Of a DNA stretch of 33,070 bases, positions 23,231-30,798 are shown piece after piece. This DNA is from Bacillota bacterium. GTDB lineage: Bacteria > Bacillota > Clostridia > Tissierellales > MES13. The notes beneath the pieces were generated by a model. The model was not told where the DNA came from. It saw only the letters and a program-made list of their open reading frames with translations, and searched no databases. The translations under genes were made by a program, and so were the position numbers. The stretch is taken from NCBI GenBank assembly GCA_009711765.1, contig VEND01000136.1, forward strand, positions 1-33,070, read 5' to 3'. Each line of letters opens with the position of its first letter. The stretch's first letter is position 1.

Positions 23231-24031
23231 TTATATAAATTCTATATTTTTTCTTATATAATCATTTAAAAGTTCCTTTTCCTTTTCTGGTATGTTTTCT
23301 GAAAGTCTAGTTGCAGCTAAAACTATTTCCCACTCCTTTATCTCATCAAAACTTACCCTTGTTATATTCATATAGTGATTTATATAATTTTTATATAAAA
23401 TTTTTCTTACTATCTCTAGACTAAGATTTTTAAAAAGGTTACTATCAGGTAATTTCCCATACTTTAATATCAAAGAAGTTCTAGCTACATCTGCTAAAGG
23501 ATTTCCCATAGAAGCTGTCATCCAATCTATTACTATAAATTTTTTATTAGCTATAAGTATGTTTTCAGGATGAAAATCCCCATGACAAATTCTATTACCA
23601 ATTTGTAAATCCTCTAGATGTTTAATTATCTTTTCTTTTATACTAGAAGGTAAATAGTTTGATTTTAATAATTCTCTTTTTAAAATTCCCTTTGTTCTAG
23701 GTAATTTCATATCTACATACTTTAGGATTGATTTATGGGTTTCAGCTAATTTAAAAGCTAATTTCTTTAATTTCCAGGGTTTATATAATATCTCCTTTGT
23801 CATAGGCTTAGCTTTTAAATTTTTAAATATTATTCCTGTTTTATTTTCATATTCTAATAAATCAAATACTTTAACATTAGATATATTATTTTCATATAGC
23901 TTTTTAGTAATTTTATATTCCTTTTTAATTGCTTCTTTATTTATATCATTATTAAAAAGTTTTATTACCTTTTCATCATCCCATTTATATACCTTTGCTG
24001 TTCTTCCTACAGCTATAAGTTTTTCTTTCAA
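23231..24031 (-). CDS. Aminoglycoside phosphotransferase (APH)-fold kinase
   Basis: This 266-residue protein has the APH/choline-kinase fold. The N-lobe has VGRTAKVYKWDDEKVIKLF with the ATP lysine and a Glu in the following helix. The C-lobe has the catalytic loop ICHGDFHPENILI (Asp152, Asn157) and the metal-binding VIDWMTASMGNPLADVART (Asp169). The start is TTG with AGGAAG upstream. Members phosphorylate aminoglycosides, choline, homoserine, fructosamine or unknown metabolites. Nothing in the context identifies the substrate, so a resistance role should not be assumed. It lies 41 nt after an acetyltransferase gene in the same direction and may share its transcript. Confidence 0.82.
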   Translation of the reverse strand: MKEKLIAVGRTAKVYKWDDEKVIKLFNNDINKEAIKKEYKITKKLYENNISNVKVFDLLEYENKTGIIFKNLKAKPMTKEILYKPWKLKKLAFKLAETHKSILKYVDMKLPRTKGILKRELLKSNYLPSSIKEKIIKHLEDLQIGNRICHGDFHPENILIANKKFIVIDWMTASMGNPLADVARTSLILKYGKLPDSNLFKNLSLEIVRKILYKNYINHYMNITRVSFDEIKEWEIVLAATRLSENIPEKEKELLNDYIRKNIEFI

Positions 24032-24072
24032 TCTTCTTCCTACCTTTCTAACTTTTATAAAATATAAGTATT

Positions 24073-24798
24073 TTAATAATCTATAACCATATCCTCAACT
24101 ATTATATGCTGTTTAAAATTTACTGATAATGCTAATTCATGGGACTTTTTATTCCTTTCATTGTGTCTATATAAGTTTATTTTTCCATTTTTTATTCCCC
24201 AATCACATAATTTTGTAACCAGTGCTTTACCTAGTCCTAATTTTCTATGATTTGGATGTATTACAACTCCAATATCTGCTAATTTTTCACCCCAAAACCA
24301 ATAGCTTGCAACTCCTACTAACTTATCATCATAAAAACAACCATATACAACTTCATCTTCAACACTCACTAATCCCTCATCTAAGTCTTTTTTTGTACAC
24401 TCTTTTTTAAATTCATCAAATTCATTTTTATATCCTTTATCTATTTTAGATATTTTGTATCCATCTTTAACTAATACGTCACTATAATCTAAAGGATTTA
24501 AAAACATATAGATTGTTTTATCCCTAATTTTATGATTATTAAGTTTTAATTCGTTTTTTAATTCATCTATAGAAATCTTTGAACTTAAATGATTATCTTT
24601 AAACTTTTTTATATCATCATATAAAGATGGTGCTGTAGCAATCAGTGAATTTTCTTTCATCTGATATATTGTTACTTTTTTACCTCTTTCATTTTTTTCT
24701 CTTTTAACTAATTTAATATTTTTAAAGTCTGTCGAAATATCTATTAAATTACTTATCTCTAGTTGAATTGTTTTTTCAAATTGTATAGTATCACTCAT
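24073..24798 (-). CDS. GNAT family N-acetyltransferase
   Basis: This 241-residue protein has a C-terminal GNAT domain. The acetyl-CoA pyrophosphate loop and helix are in IGVVIHPNHRKLGLGKALV, preceded by a strand with VYGCFYDDKLVGVASYW. The last part, INLYRHNERNKKSHELALSVNF, is the usual motif-B region. The first ~110 residues form an extra domain that I do not recognise but that is common in Firmicute homologues. The ATG follows AAGGGGG. The substrate is unknown. It probably heads a two-gene transcript with the APH-fold kinase. The divergent gap up to 25022 contains only the promoter of the HAD gene as a clear element. Confidence 0.82.
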   Translation of the reverse strand: MSDTIQFEKTIQLEISNLIDISTDFKNIKLVKREKNERGKKVTIYQMKENSLIATAPSLYDDIKKFKDNHLSSKISIDELKNELKLNNHKIRDKTIYMFLNPLDYSDVLVKDGYKISKIDKGYKNEFDEFKKECTKKDLDEGLVSVEDEVVYGCFYDDKLVGVASYWFWGEKLADIGVVIHPNHRKLGLGKALVTKLCDWGIKNGKINLYRHNERNKKSHELALSVNFKQHIIVEDMVIDY

Positions 24799-24957
24799 TT
24801 ATTTATCCCCCTTCTTTGAATTACAGTTTATTTTTTCTTTTCTAATGCTACATCCTACACACCCCTTTTATTTTACTTAATATTCCTATAATTCCTCTTA
24901 ATTACTTATTCTCTTGTTTTCGAATTTATCCTTCTTTTTTATTAAATACTCTTAAGT

Positions 24958-24986
24958 TTGATATGTAATAAAAATTATGTTAAAAT
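24958..24986 (+). promoter_or_regulatory. Promoter of the HAD phosphatase gene
   Basis: TTGATA (24958-24963), a 17-nt spacer and TAAAAT (24981-24986), each one base from consensus, about 37 nt before the start codon. Confidence 0.65.
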
Positions 24987-25022
24987 ACTTTCGCTAGATG
25001 AAGTAAACTAAAGGAGGTATAT

Positions 25023-25850
25023 ATGTATAAACTTGTAGTATGTGATATGGATGGCACCTTACTTAACAGCAAAGGTGTGATTTCAAATAAAAATATTTTA
25101 ACACTTAAAAATTTAATTAAAAATGATATACAAGTTGCAATAGCAACTGGACGAATACATCCCTCAGCTAGTACTTTTGGTAAACAAATAGGTATAAAAA
25201 CACCTCTTATTACTTGTAATGGGGCTATTATTAAGGATTTAAATGAAAAAGAATATTTTAAAAATAAAATTACCTTTAGAGATTGCTTAGAAGTTTTTAA
25301 TGAATGTAAAAAACATGATATACTTCTTCAATTTTACACTGAAGATACCTGTTATATTGAAAAATCAAAGAGTGAAAGAAATAAATTTATTGAATGGTGT
25401 AAAAATTTAGAAGGAGAAAAAAATGTAACCTATAAAGAAATTGATAATGCTTATGATTGGTTAAAAGAAAATAAAGATACAAATATATTTAAGATTTTAA
25501 TGAATACAGAAGATGATAAATTACGAAAAAATTTAAAAAACAAATTTAAAAAAATTGAATCGATAGAATGCTTAAGCTCTTGGTCTACAAATATTGAAAT
25601 TATGAACAAAGGAGTATCTAAGGGACAAGCCGTTAAAAAATTAGCTGAAATGCTTAATATTAAACGGGATGAAATAATTTGTTTTGGTGACAATGAAAAT
25701 GATTTAAGTATGATAGAATATGCAGGGCTAGGTGTAGCTATGGGAAATGCTAACGAAGGAGTAAAGAAGTTAGCTGATTATATAACTATTTCAAACGATG
25801 AAGATGGTATATCCCATGCTGTATCTAAATTAATTAAAAATGTTGTCTAA
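25023..25850 (+). CDS. Cof-type HAD-superfamily phosphatase
   Basis: This 275-residue member of the Cof/YkrA-type IIB HAD hydrolases dephosphorylates small phosphorylated metabolites. Catalytic Asp8 and Asp10 are in CDMDGTLLN; motif II Thr is in AIATGR; motif III Lys is in NKGVSKGQAVKKL; motif IV is CFGDNENDLSMIEYAG followed by GVAMGNANEGVK. The large cap domain sits between motifs II and III (about residues 85-190). AAAGGAGG is well placed before the ATG. It is monocistronic with its own promoter and terminator. Sequence does not reveal the substrate; sugar phosphates or flavin/pyridoxal phosphates are typical. Confidence 0.92.
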   Translation: MYKLVVCDMDGTLLNSKGVISNKNILTLKNLIKNDIQVAIATGRIHPSASTFGKQIGIKTPLITCNGAIIKDLNEKEYFKNKITFRDCLEVFNECKKHDILLQFYTEDTCYIEKSKSERNKFIEWCKNLEGEKNVTYKEIDNAYDWLKENKDTNIFKILMNTEDDKLRKNLKNKFKKIESIECLSSWSTNIEIMNKGVSKGQAVKKLAEMLNIKRDEIICFGDNENDLSMIEYAGLGVAMGNANEGVKKLADYITISNDEDGISHAVSKLIKNVV

Positions 25851-25854
25851 TTAA

Positions 25855-25887
25855 AAATTCCTCTACTTAAATTAAGTAGAGGAATTT
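25855..25887. terminator. Bidirectional terminator between the HAD gene and the NMT1-type lipoprotein
   Basis: AAATTCCTCTACTT and AAGTAGAGGAATTT form a 14-bp stem followed by T runs on the plus strand and A/T-rich sequence on the other. It separates convergent genes. Confidence 0.88.
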
Positions 25888-25889
25888 TT

Positions 25890-26813
25890 TTATTTTATAA
25901 AATTAAAATTACTTATATCTTCAAAAGTATAATCCTTTTTTACTATCCCCTTTGATTTAGTCCATTCAAGAACACTTCTAAAAGTTTCTTTATCAAGTTT
26001 ATTAGCTTTTTTATAATCAGAATTATTATTTAAATATCCTTTTATAGTATTAGGAAACCCATAGTTTGTTAATACTTTACTATACTCTTTTGCATCTGTA
26101 TTATTAATATATTCCACAGCTTTATTATAACCTCTATAAAAGGCTTTAATTGCCCCTTTATTTTCATTAGTAACTTTTTCATTAAATAAAATTGCTCCAG
26201 CTTTTATACCGTATTCTTTTGAACTTGCTAATACATTTCCCCCTTTTTTTGATAGCATTGATGCTTGAGGTTCAGTAAATATAACTGAATCAACTTGATT
26301 AGATAATAAAGCTTCAAAACGTGTAGGTATAGAAGGAATTACAACGGTTTTATATTTAATGTTATTTTCTTTAGCCATTTCATCCATAATATATTCTAAA
26401 ACAAAATTTGGTACTAAAGATACTTCTTTATTATTAAGTTTCTCAAAGCTATCTATACCTGAGTTTGGTGCAGTTAATAATTTAAAATCTTCGTTTATAT
26501 CCGATGTAATCTTCATGTTAAATCCAGCATCATGATAAGTTAAAGAAGTCATAATATCTGCAATAATTCCATCTATCTTTCCTGTTTGTACCGCTACATT
26601 ACGTTCATTAGGTGAATTGAATGGAACTACTTCTACTTTTAAACCCTCTTTTTCAAAATAACCTTTATCATGAGCTACAATTATAGGAATTGCCCCTTCT
26701 GCAGGTAATACTCCAAACTTTATTTCTTCTTTAATTACTTCTTTATTACCACAACCAAATACTGATACTGTGGATATTATAAGTATTAATATTAGTAAAA
26801 ATATTTTCTTCAT
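25890..26813 (-). CDS. NMT1/SsuA-type substrate-binding lipoprotein
   Basis: This 307-residue extracytoplasmic binding protein has a lipoprotein signal peptide with Cys21 (SVFGC). The mature part shows IKFGVLPAEGAIPIIVAHDKGYF and GLKVEVVPFNSPNERNVAVQTGKIDG in sequence, the family pattern of thiamine-precursor, taurine or nitrate-binding proteins, and FTEPQASML, the typical ligand-lobe motif. No ABC permease or ATPase is adjacent; the gene upstream is a polysaccharide deacetylase 20 nt away, with which it likely forms an operon. It may serve a transporter encoded elsewhere. The ligand cannot be read from the sequence. GGAGG precedes the ATG. Confidence 0.85.
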   Translation of the reverse strand: MKKIFLLILILIISTVSVFGCGNKEVIKEEIKFGVLPAEGAIPIIVAHDKGYFEKEGLKVEVVPFNSPNERNVAVQTGKIDGIIADIMTSLTYHDAGFNMKITSDINEDFKLLTAPNSGIDSFEKLNNKEVSLVPNFVLEYIMDEMAKENNIKYKTVVIPSIPTRFEALLSNQVDSVIFTEPQASMLSKKGGNVLASSKEYGIKAGAILFNEKVTNENKGAIKAFYRGYNKAVEYINNTDAKEYSKVLTNYGFPNTIKGYLNNNSDYKKANKLDKETFRSVLEWTKSKGIVKKDYTFEDISNFNFIK

Positions 26814-26833
26814 TTATATCCTCCATCCTATTT

Positions 26834-27580
26834 TTAATCTATTAATATTTTTTTAAAATCATCTAAATCATAATTTAAAAACACACCATTTCTGTGGATC
26901 TTCAAAGGATTAGTTTTTATTGAATTTTTACCACTTTCTGTTGTAAAGGCTAATAAAAATTCTAATTCTTTTAACCAATCTAAAACATCTTCTGTAAAAA
27001 TCCCAAAGGGATAAGCAAATACTTTTTTTACATCAACAAATTCATCACATGCTTTAACATCCTTAAAAAAAGTCAATTTATCTATGGTTTGTGAAGCAGT
27101 TAAACCATTTCTTCTAGTATGTAATCTTTTAGTATGATTTGCATATTCAAAAACATCACTTATTTTTTCTAATTCTTTCTTTGATAAACAAACTGATTTA
27201 GAATTTGAGTATTCTTTCTCTTTATTAAAAAGCCAATCTAGGACTACAAATCCTACTGCATTAAAATTATATTTTTTTAATATTGGATAAGCATATAAAA
27301 GCACAGACTTATACATATCATCAAAGGTTAGTAATACTGATTTTTTAGGTAATGGTTTATTATTATATAAAAAGTCTATAATATCTTTAAGTTCTAATGT
27401 AGTATAATCATTTTCATAAAGATATCTCATTTGTTTTTTAAACTCCTTTAAAAAAACAAATAAAGGTTTAGGTAATACATCTTGATAATCTTGATTAACT
27501 TTAATATTTGATTTATTATCAATATCAAAGTCTTCTTTTTTTATAATTTCATGATACATTAATACATGGAAACCCTTCAT
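26834..27580 (-). CDS. Polysaccharide deacetylase family protein (NodB-like)
   Basis: This 248-residue protein has the NodB metal-dependent deacetylase fold: HVLMYHEI at the N terminus, the metal/catalytic Asp pair at residues 87-88 in VLLTFDDMY, the histidine motif YANHTKRLH (His149, His154) and KVFAYPFG. The normal glycine after the Asp pair is replaced by Met. No signal peptide is obvious, although GFHVLMYHEI directly follows the start, so it may be cytosolic or exported in another way. Members act on acetylated peptidoglycan or polysaccharides. AGGAGG precedes the ATG. It is 20 nt ahead of the NMT1-type lipoprotein gene, an unusual pairing. Confidence 0.82.
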   Translation of the reverse strand: MKGFHVLMYHEIIKKEDFDIDNKSNIKVNQDYQDVLPKPLFVFLKEFKKQMRYLYENDYTTLELKDIIDFLYNNKPLPKKSVLLTFDDMYKSVLLYAYPILKKYNFNAVGFVVLDWLFNKEKEYSNSKSVCLSKKELEKISDVFEYANHTKRLHTRRNGLTASQTIDKLTFFKDVKACDEFVDVKKVFAYPFGIFTEDVLDWLKELEFLLAFTTESGKNSIKTNPLKIHRNGVFLNYDLDDFKKILID

Positions 27581-27752
27581 AAATCCTCCTTTTTTAATAT
27601 TAGTAAAATTTAAAAATATTGTTTAAAATTATACAAACATAATGGCCTGTTTTAGATTTTATCATAAATATTAACTTTATTTGTATTTTGTAAGTTTAGT
27701 AAATAAAAATCATTAATTAATATAATAACTAATCTAAATAATTTTTAAATAA

Positions 27753-27785
27753 AAAAACTGTATTTAATAACTAAATACAGTTTTT
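27753..27785 (-). terminator. Terminator of the MazG-like gene
   Basis: AAAAACTGTATTTA and TAAATACAGTTTTT form a 14-bp stem with a 5-nt loop that begins at the gene's stop codon; the minus strand continues with TTATTT. Confidence 0.85.
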
Positions 27786-28101
27786 ATTCAATGACTTTAA
27801 TTAGTTTTATCCCCTCATTAAAGCCCCCTCTTTTTTCTTTTTTGTTTTTCCTTATTTTTTCTACCTCTTTTTTTGATACGTTATTATTTTCTATAATAGC
27901 ATAAATTACTTCTAGTATATCAGCTATTTCTTCAATATCATTTGATTCAATATATTCCTCTACTTCTTCTCTTAACTTTTTATTTAATAATTCCTTTAAT
28001 TCATCTTTCTTTACTATCTCTGTTAAATACTTTTTATTATCAGCCTCAATAATATTAGGTATTTTATCTCTAACAAGTTTATTATATATTATTTCTTTCA
28101 A
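27784..28101 (-). CDS. MazG-like nucleoside triphosphate pyrophosphohydrolase
   Basis: This 105-residue protein is of the all-alpha NTP pyrophosphatase (phosphoribosyl-ATP pyrophosphohydrolase-like) type. It starts YNKLVRDKIPNIIEAD, has the metal-binding KLREEVEEYIES helix (Glu at 45-49) followed by IEEIADILEVIYAI (Glu58, Asp61), and ends with the family signature KKEKRGGFNEGIKL. Such proteins hydrolyse NTPs to NMP and pyrophosphate and are thought to cleanse non-canonical nucleotides. The start is TTG with GGGAG 9 nt upstream. Its stop overlaps the terminator stem. It lies 19 nt after the DUF2726 gene in the same direction, so both are probably on one transcript. Confidence 0.88.
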   Translation of the reverse strand: MKEIIYNKLVRDKIPNIIEADNKKYLTEIVKKDELKELLNKKLREEVEEYIESNDIEEIADILEVIYAIIENNNVSKKEVEKIRKNKKEKRGGFNEGIKLIKVIE

Positions 28102-28120
28102 ATAATTTCACTCCCAATTA

Positions 28121-28768
28121 TTAAATTTCTTTTGTTTCTTTACATTTAGGATAATTCGTACATCCCCAAAACTCATTACCTTTATATTTACCTCTAGTAG
28201 CAGTTCTTTTAACCATTTTTGTCTTACATTTAGGGCATATAGGAACTACACTTTCTTTAACAGTACTATCAGCTTTCCTTTCTATTTTATTTTTTTTCAA
28301 TACTATATTAATATTTTCCTTCAGTTCATTAACTGTATAACTATTTTTATTCTTTACTCTAATTAATGGAAGTTTTGCAGTTTTAAAAACTTTATTTACA
28401 AAGTTATCTCTCTCTATACGATCCTTTCTATTATGGGACGAATCATCCAGCTCAATACCACATAAAGGTTTAAGAGTATCCTTTTTACATAATAAAAAGT
28501 CAACATGCTTACGATTAATTTTATTTATATATTTCATTTTTTCATTTTTACTACTCACAAAAAAAATGTCCTTTAAATTAACCTTCGGACAAATAATCAT
28601 ATCTCCATAAATCGCTTGATTTAATACTTTTAAGAAAGACTTTTCTGCTTCTGATAAAAAATCATCCCTTATTGCATAAGGAAATTTTTCTTCTTCTTTA
28701 GTTTCCTTAGTAAACAATTTTAAAAAAGGTAGAATGATAGATAAACACCCAGCATTTTCTTTAGACAT
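28121..28768 (-). CDS. DUF2726 nuclease-like protein with C-terminal topoisomerase-type zinc ribbon
   Basis: This 215-residue protein starts at the ATG at 28768, which has AGGGGG 6 nt upstream. The central DUF2726 domain shows LSEAEKSFLKVLNQAI, HVDFLLCKKDTLKPLCGIELDDSSH and RDNFVNKVFKTAKLPLIRVK. The D-x-x-L, E-L-D-D pattern is like that of restriction-endonuclease-fold nucleases (VSR-like). The C terminus is a Cys4 zinc ribbon, CPKCKTKM then GCTNYPKC, like those of topoisomerase I. A nucleic-acid role is likely but unproven. It is the first gene after a 37-bp palindrome and is followed by the MazG-like gene. Confidence 0.82.
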   Translation of the reverse strand: MSKENAGCLSIILPFLKLFTKETKEEEKFPYAIRDDFLSEAEKSFLKVLNQAIYGDMIICPKVNLKDIFFVSSKNEKMKYINKINRKHVDFLLCKKDTLKPLCGIELDDSSHNRKDRIERDNFVNKVFKTAKLPLIRVKNKNSYTVNELKENINIVLKKNKIERKADSTVKESVVPICPKCKTKMVKRTATRGKYKGNEFWGCTNYPKCKETKEI

Positions 28769-28785
28769 AAGTAACCCCCTTAATG

Positions 28786-28822
28786 TTAGACTCCTATGGT
28801 ATATTATACCATAGGAGTCTAA
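28786..28822. promoter_or_regulatory. 37-bp near-perfect palindrome containing a -10 box
   Basis: Two 18-nt arms (28786-28803 and 28805-28822) are exact reverse complements around one base. The minus-strand centre reads GGTATAATATACC, so a TATAAT -10 hexamer is embedded in the centre, about 35 nt upstream of the DUF2726 start codon. No T run follows, so it is not a terminator. It is probably an operator for a dimeric regulator. Confidence 0.7.
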
Positions 28823-28854
28823 AAAAGATAAACACACTAATAAATAGTGTGTTT
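28821..28854 (-). terminator. Terminator of the RidA-family gene
   Basis: AAACACACTA and TAGTGTGTTT form a 10-bp stem with a 5-nt loop; on the minus strand ATCTTTTTT follows. Confidence 0.88.
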
Positions 28855-28862
28855 AAAAATTT

Positions 28863-29213
28863 CTATTTAACTGCTGCTGTTACACTCATCTCCACAAGAA
28901 TATAATCTCTAGCCATTTTTGCTTCAACACATGCTCTTGCTGGTTCGAATCCTTCATCTACCCAAGAATCCCAAATTTCATTCATATCTTCAAATAAAGA
29001 CATATCCTTTAAATAAATTGTTGTTGAAAGAATATGATGTTTGTCAGAACCATATTTTTCTAGTAAATCTTCAATCTTTTGTAAAACAACTTTTGTTTGT
29101 TCTTTAACATCCTTTTCTTTATCTCCACAAGTTTGTCCGCAAAGGTATATTGTATTATTATGTACAATAGCGCGACTCATTCTTCCTGTTCCTTCATATC
29201 TTTTAATTTCCAT
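28863..29213 (-). CDS. RidA/YjgF/YER057c family protein (enamine/imine deaminase type)
   Basis: This 116-residue protein resembles the RidA family. It has AIVHNNTIYLCGQT near the N terminus, ILSTTIYLKDMSLFEDMNEIW in the middle and the conserved active-site Arg93 in FEPARACVEAKMARDYILVEM, spread over the last third. RidA proteins hydrolyse reactive enamines and imines made by PLP enzymes such as threonine dehydratase. Homologues with this shorter N terminus belong to several subgroups with unknown substrates. GGAGG precedes the ATG. It is monocistronic with a strong terminator. Confidence 0.88.
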   Translation of the reverse strand: MEIKRYEGTGRMSRAIVHNNTIYLCGQTCGDKEKDVKEQTKVVLQKIEDLLEKYGSDKHHILSTTIYLKDMSLFEDMNEIWDSWVDEGFEPARACVEAKMARDYILVEMSVTAAVK

Positions 29214-29313
29214 CTAAACTCCTCCATTTCTAACTTTTTTAATTCTTCAAAATAATTATACTAAACTTATAAAATTACTGCAAATTAGATAATTATAAGA
29301 AGTTAATATGTAA

Positions 29314-29508
29314 TTATGCTTTGATATCTATTGTATTTCCTAACTTTGGATCTAAAGATTTTAAAGTTTCAGTATTAGTTTTCATCATATTATTAATAAA
29401 AGTATTTGCTTGTTTACTATTATTCATTATTTTTTTCATTACTGAAATACTTGCTTGTTGTTTTACTTTCATTTGATTTAATAACATTGATGTTTTCCCT
29501 ACATCCAC
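29314..29508 (-). CDS. yjfB: YjfB-like small protein (putative motility protein)
   Basis: This 64-residue protein ends SLDPKLGNTIDIKA and has the N-terminal MLLNQMKVKQQASISVMKK. It matches the YjfB family of small Firmicute proteins, annotated as putative motility proteins because of their regulation by the motility sigma factor. The start is GTG with AGGAGGG 6 nt upstream, and this ribosome site overlaps the stop codon of the preceding gene, so translation is coupled. The biochemical function is unknown. No flagellar genes are in the window. Confidence 0.8.
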   Translation of the reverse strand: MDVGKTSMLLNQMKVKQQASISVMKKIMNNSKQANTFINNMMKTNTETLKSLDPKLGNTIDIKA

Positions 29509-29518
29509 AATATCCCTC

Positions 29519-29758
29519 CTATTGATTGTCTAGCCAAAATATCTTACTGTCCTTATCTAAAGTACTTATTTCTTTACTTAATTTATCAATCTCTTCATTT
29601 AATTTTGTTATTTCTTCTTTACTTAATTCATTATTTTTTACATACTCTGTTAGTGTTTTCATTTTAGTAAGCTTTATTTCTATTTCCTCTAGGGCTTTTA
29701 TTCTATCTTCAACCCATTTTAGTTTTTCTTTTTTTCTCATATCTTCATCATTATACAT
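29519..29758 (-). CDS. Small coiled-coil protein, function unknown
   Basis: This protein has 79 residues from the ATG at 29758, which has GGAG 9 nt upstream; a longer TTG start at 29806 has no ribosome site. It is highly charged and almost entirely helical: KLKWVEDRIKALEEIEIKL then ELSKEEITKLNEEIDKLSKE show heptad-like spacing. It may be a small chaperone or adaptor. Coupling to the YjfB-like gene suggests a role with it, for example in the flagellar or motility context, but this is inference. I do not recognise the family. Confidence 0.65.
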   Translation of the reverse strand: MYNDEDMRKKEKLKWVEDRIKALEEIEIKLTKMKTLTEYVKNNELSKEEITKLNEEIDKLSKEISTLDKDSKIFWLDNQ

Positions 29759-29834
29759 AAAATTAAACTCCATTTTAATATTTTCTACACTTATTATTAT
29801 CGACAAAACTTATAATTATTTTAATTTTCAAGAT

Positions 29835-29845
29835 AAAAGACATCC
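29835..29845 (-). terminator. Distal arm of a terminator split by the IS element
   Basis: AAAAGACATCC here is the exact complement of GGATGTCTTTT at 30786-30796, on the other side of the IS. With the IS and one 4-bp target copy removed they form an 11-bp stem with a 10-nt loop just after the stop of the betaine-binding gene. Confidence 0.8.
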
Positions 29846-29854
29846 GCTTAATTG

Positions 29855-30780
29855 TGAACTGACCCATGTCAAGTAGACAGATAATTAAATTAAAATGTTA
29901 TGCACATATGGATGCATGGTTTCGATATTCTAGAGGAGCCATGCATCTTAACTTTTTTTGAAATCTTTCTTTGTTGTAAAACTCAATGTATTCAACTATT
30001 TTTTCTATTAGTTCTTTAAGAGATTTGAACTTCTTTCCATAAAACATTTCAGATTTTAGCGTAGCAAAGACTTTAAGCTCAAATTCTCTTTTTTTTCTTA
30101 ATGCTCTTTCTTTTTCTAATTCAAGCTTTAACTTCTGATTTTCCGTTAAATTACTTTCATCAACTTCAGACTTTGGTTTTGGTCCACGCTTTTTATACTT
30201 GAGAGCTTCTGGTCCTTCGGCCATGTAAGCTTTAGTCCATTTATATACAAGTGCATAGGTGACTTAATATTTATCAGCTGCATCTTTATAGTTCACATTA
30301 TTTTGGGTAACCCACTTTACTATTTCTAATCTTTCTTTATATGTAGTTTTTCTTGATTTCATGGTATAGACGTCTCCTTTAGGATTATAATCTTTAATCT
30401 CTATACCATTATACCATTTGTTAATCCATGTTATAACAACTGAAGTAGAAATATTATACTTAGCAGCTAAGTCCGGGGTTGAACATTCACCTGAGTAATA
30501 TTCTTATATTACTGATAATTTACTATATGAACGGTTTTCATTTGATGTTTCAAGTGCACTACATCCATATTCTTTATATATTAGATACCATTGACGTACA
30601 GTGCTCTTTTCAGCTCCAATAAGTTTTAATACTTATGAAACTTCCATTACCTTTTTCATAATCTTCACAAGCTTTAATTTTAATTTCTTTACTGAATTTT
30701 GTTTTTTTCCATAAAAAAATACCTCCAAGTAGATAGTCTATTTTAATTAATTAGACTGTCTACTTTGGAAGTATCATATC
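29855..30780 (-). mobile_element. Decayed IS3-family (IS150-type) insertion sequence
   Basis: The ends share an imperfect inverted repeat with the core AAGTAGACAG followed by AATTAA-rich sequence (left about 29855-29895, right about 30780-30745). ATTG is present on both sides (29851-29854 and 30781-30784) as a 4-bp target duplication. The element is about 926 bp, shorter than the roughly 1.4-1.5 kb usual for this family, because the middle of orfB is missing. It lies within the loop of a terminator. Confidence 0.85.
29898..30712 (-). pseudogene. IS3-family transposase pseudogene, orfA fused to the orfB 3' end
   Basis: The orfA part (from ATG at 30712) has recognisable HTH segments: FSKEIKIKACEDYEKGNGS, then STVRQWYLIYKEYGCSALE in another frame, and KERLEIVKWVTQNNVNYKDAA. 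It is broken by a frameshift in or near the A run after the start, another near 30630, and stops at 30506-30504 and 30266-30264. An intact 108-codon tail (30224-29898) joins the orfA coiled coil (NQKLKLELEKERALRKKREF) directly to the orfB C terminus (ATLKSEMFYG, YIEFYNKERFQKKL). The rve/DDE catalytic core is missing, so the element cannot move by itself. The junction is near 30070-30085. Confidence 0.85.
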
Positions 30781-30798
30781 ATTGAGGATGTCTTTTAA

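Noticed and set aside
23231-24031. Antibiotic (aminoglycoside) resistance gene
   Set aside because: The APH fold is shared by many metabolic kinases and nothing in the context indicates an antibiotic substrate.
28786-28822. Terminator at the long palindrome before the DUF2726 gene
   Set aside because: Neither strand has a T run after the stem, and the RidA gene already has a separate strong terminator at 28821-28854.
29526-29876. Serine-rich plus-strand frame opposite the coiled-coil gene
   Set aside because: It is the mirror of Lys/Glu-rich codons on the minus strand and extends into the IS end; no start signal.
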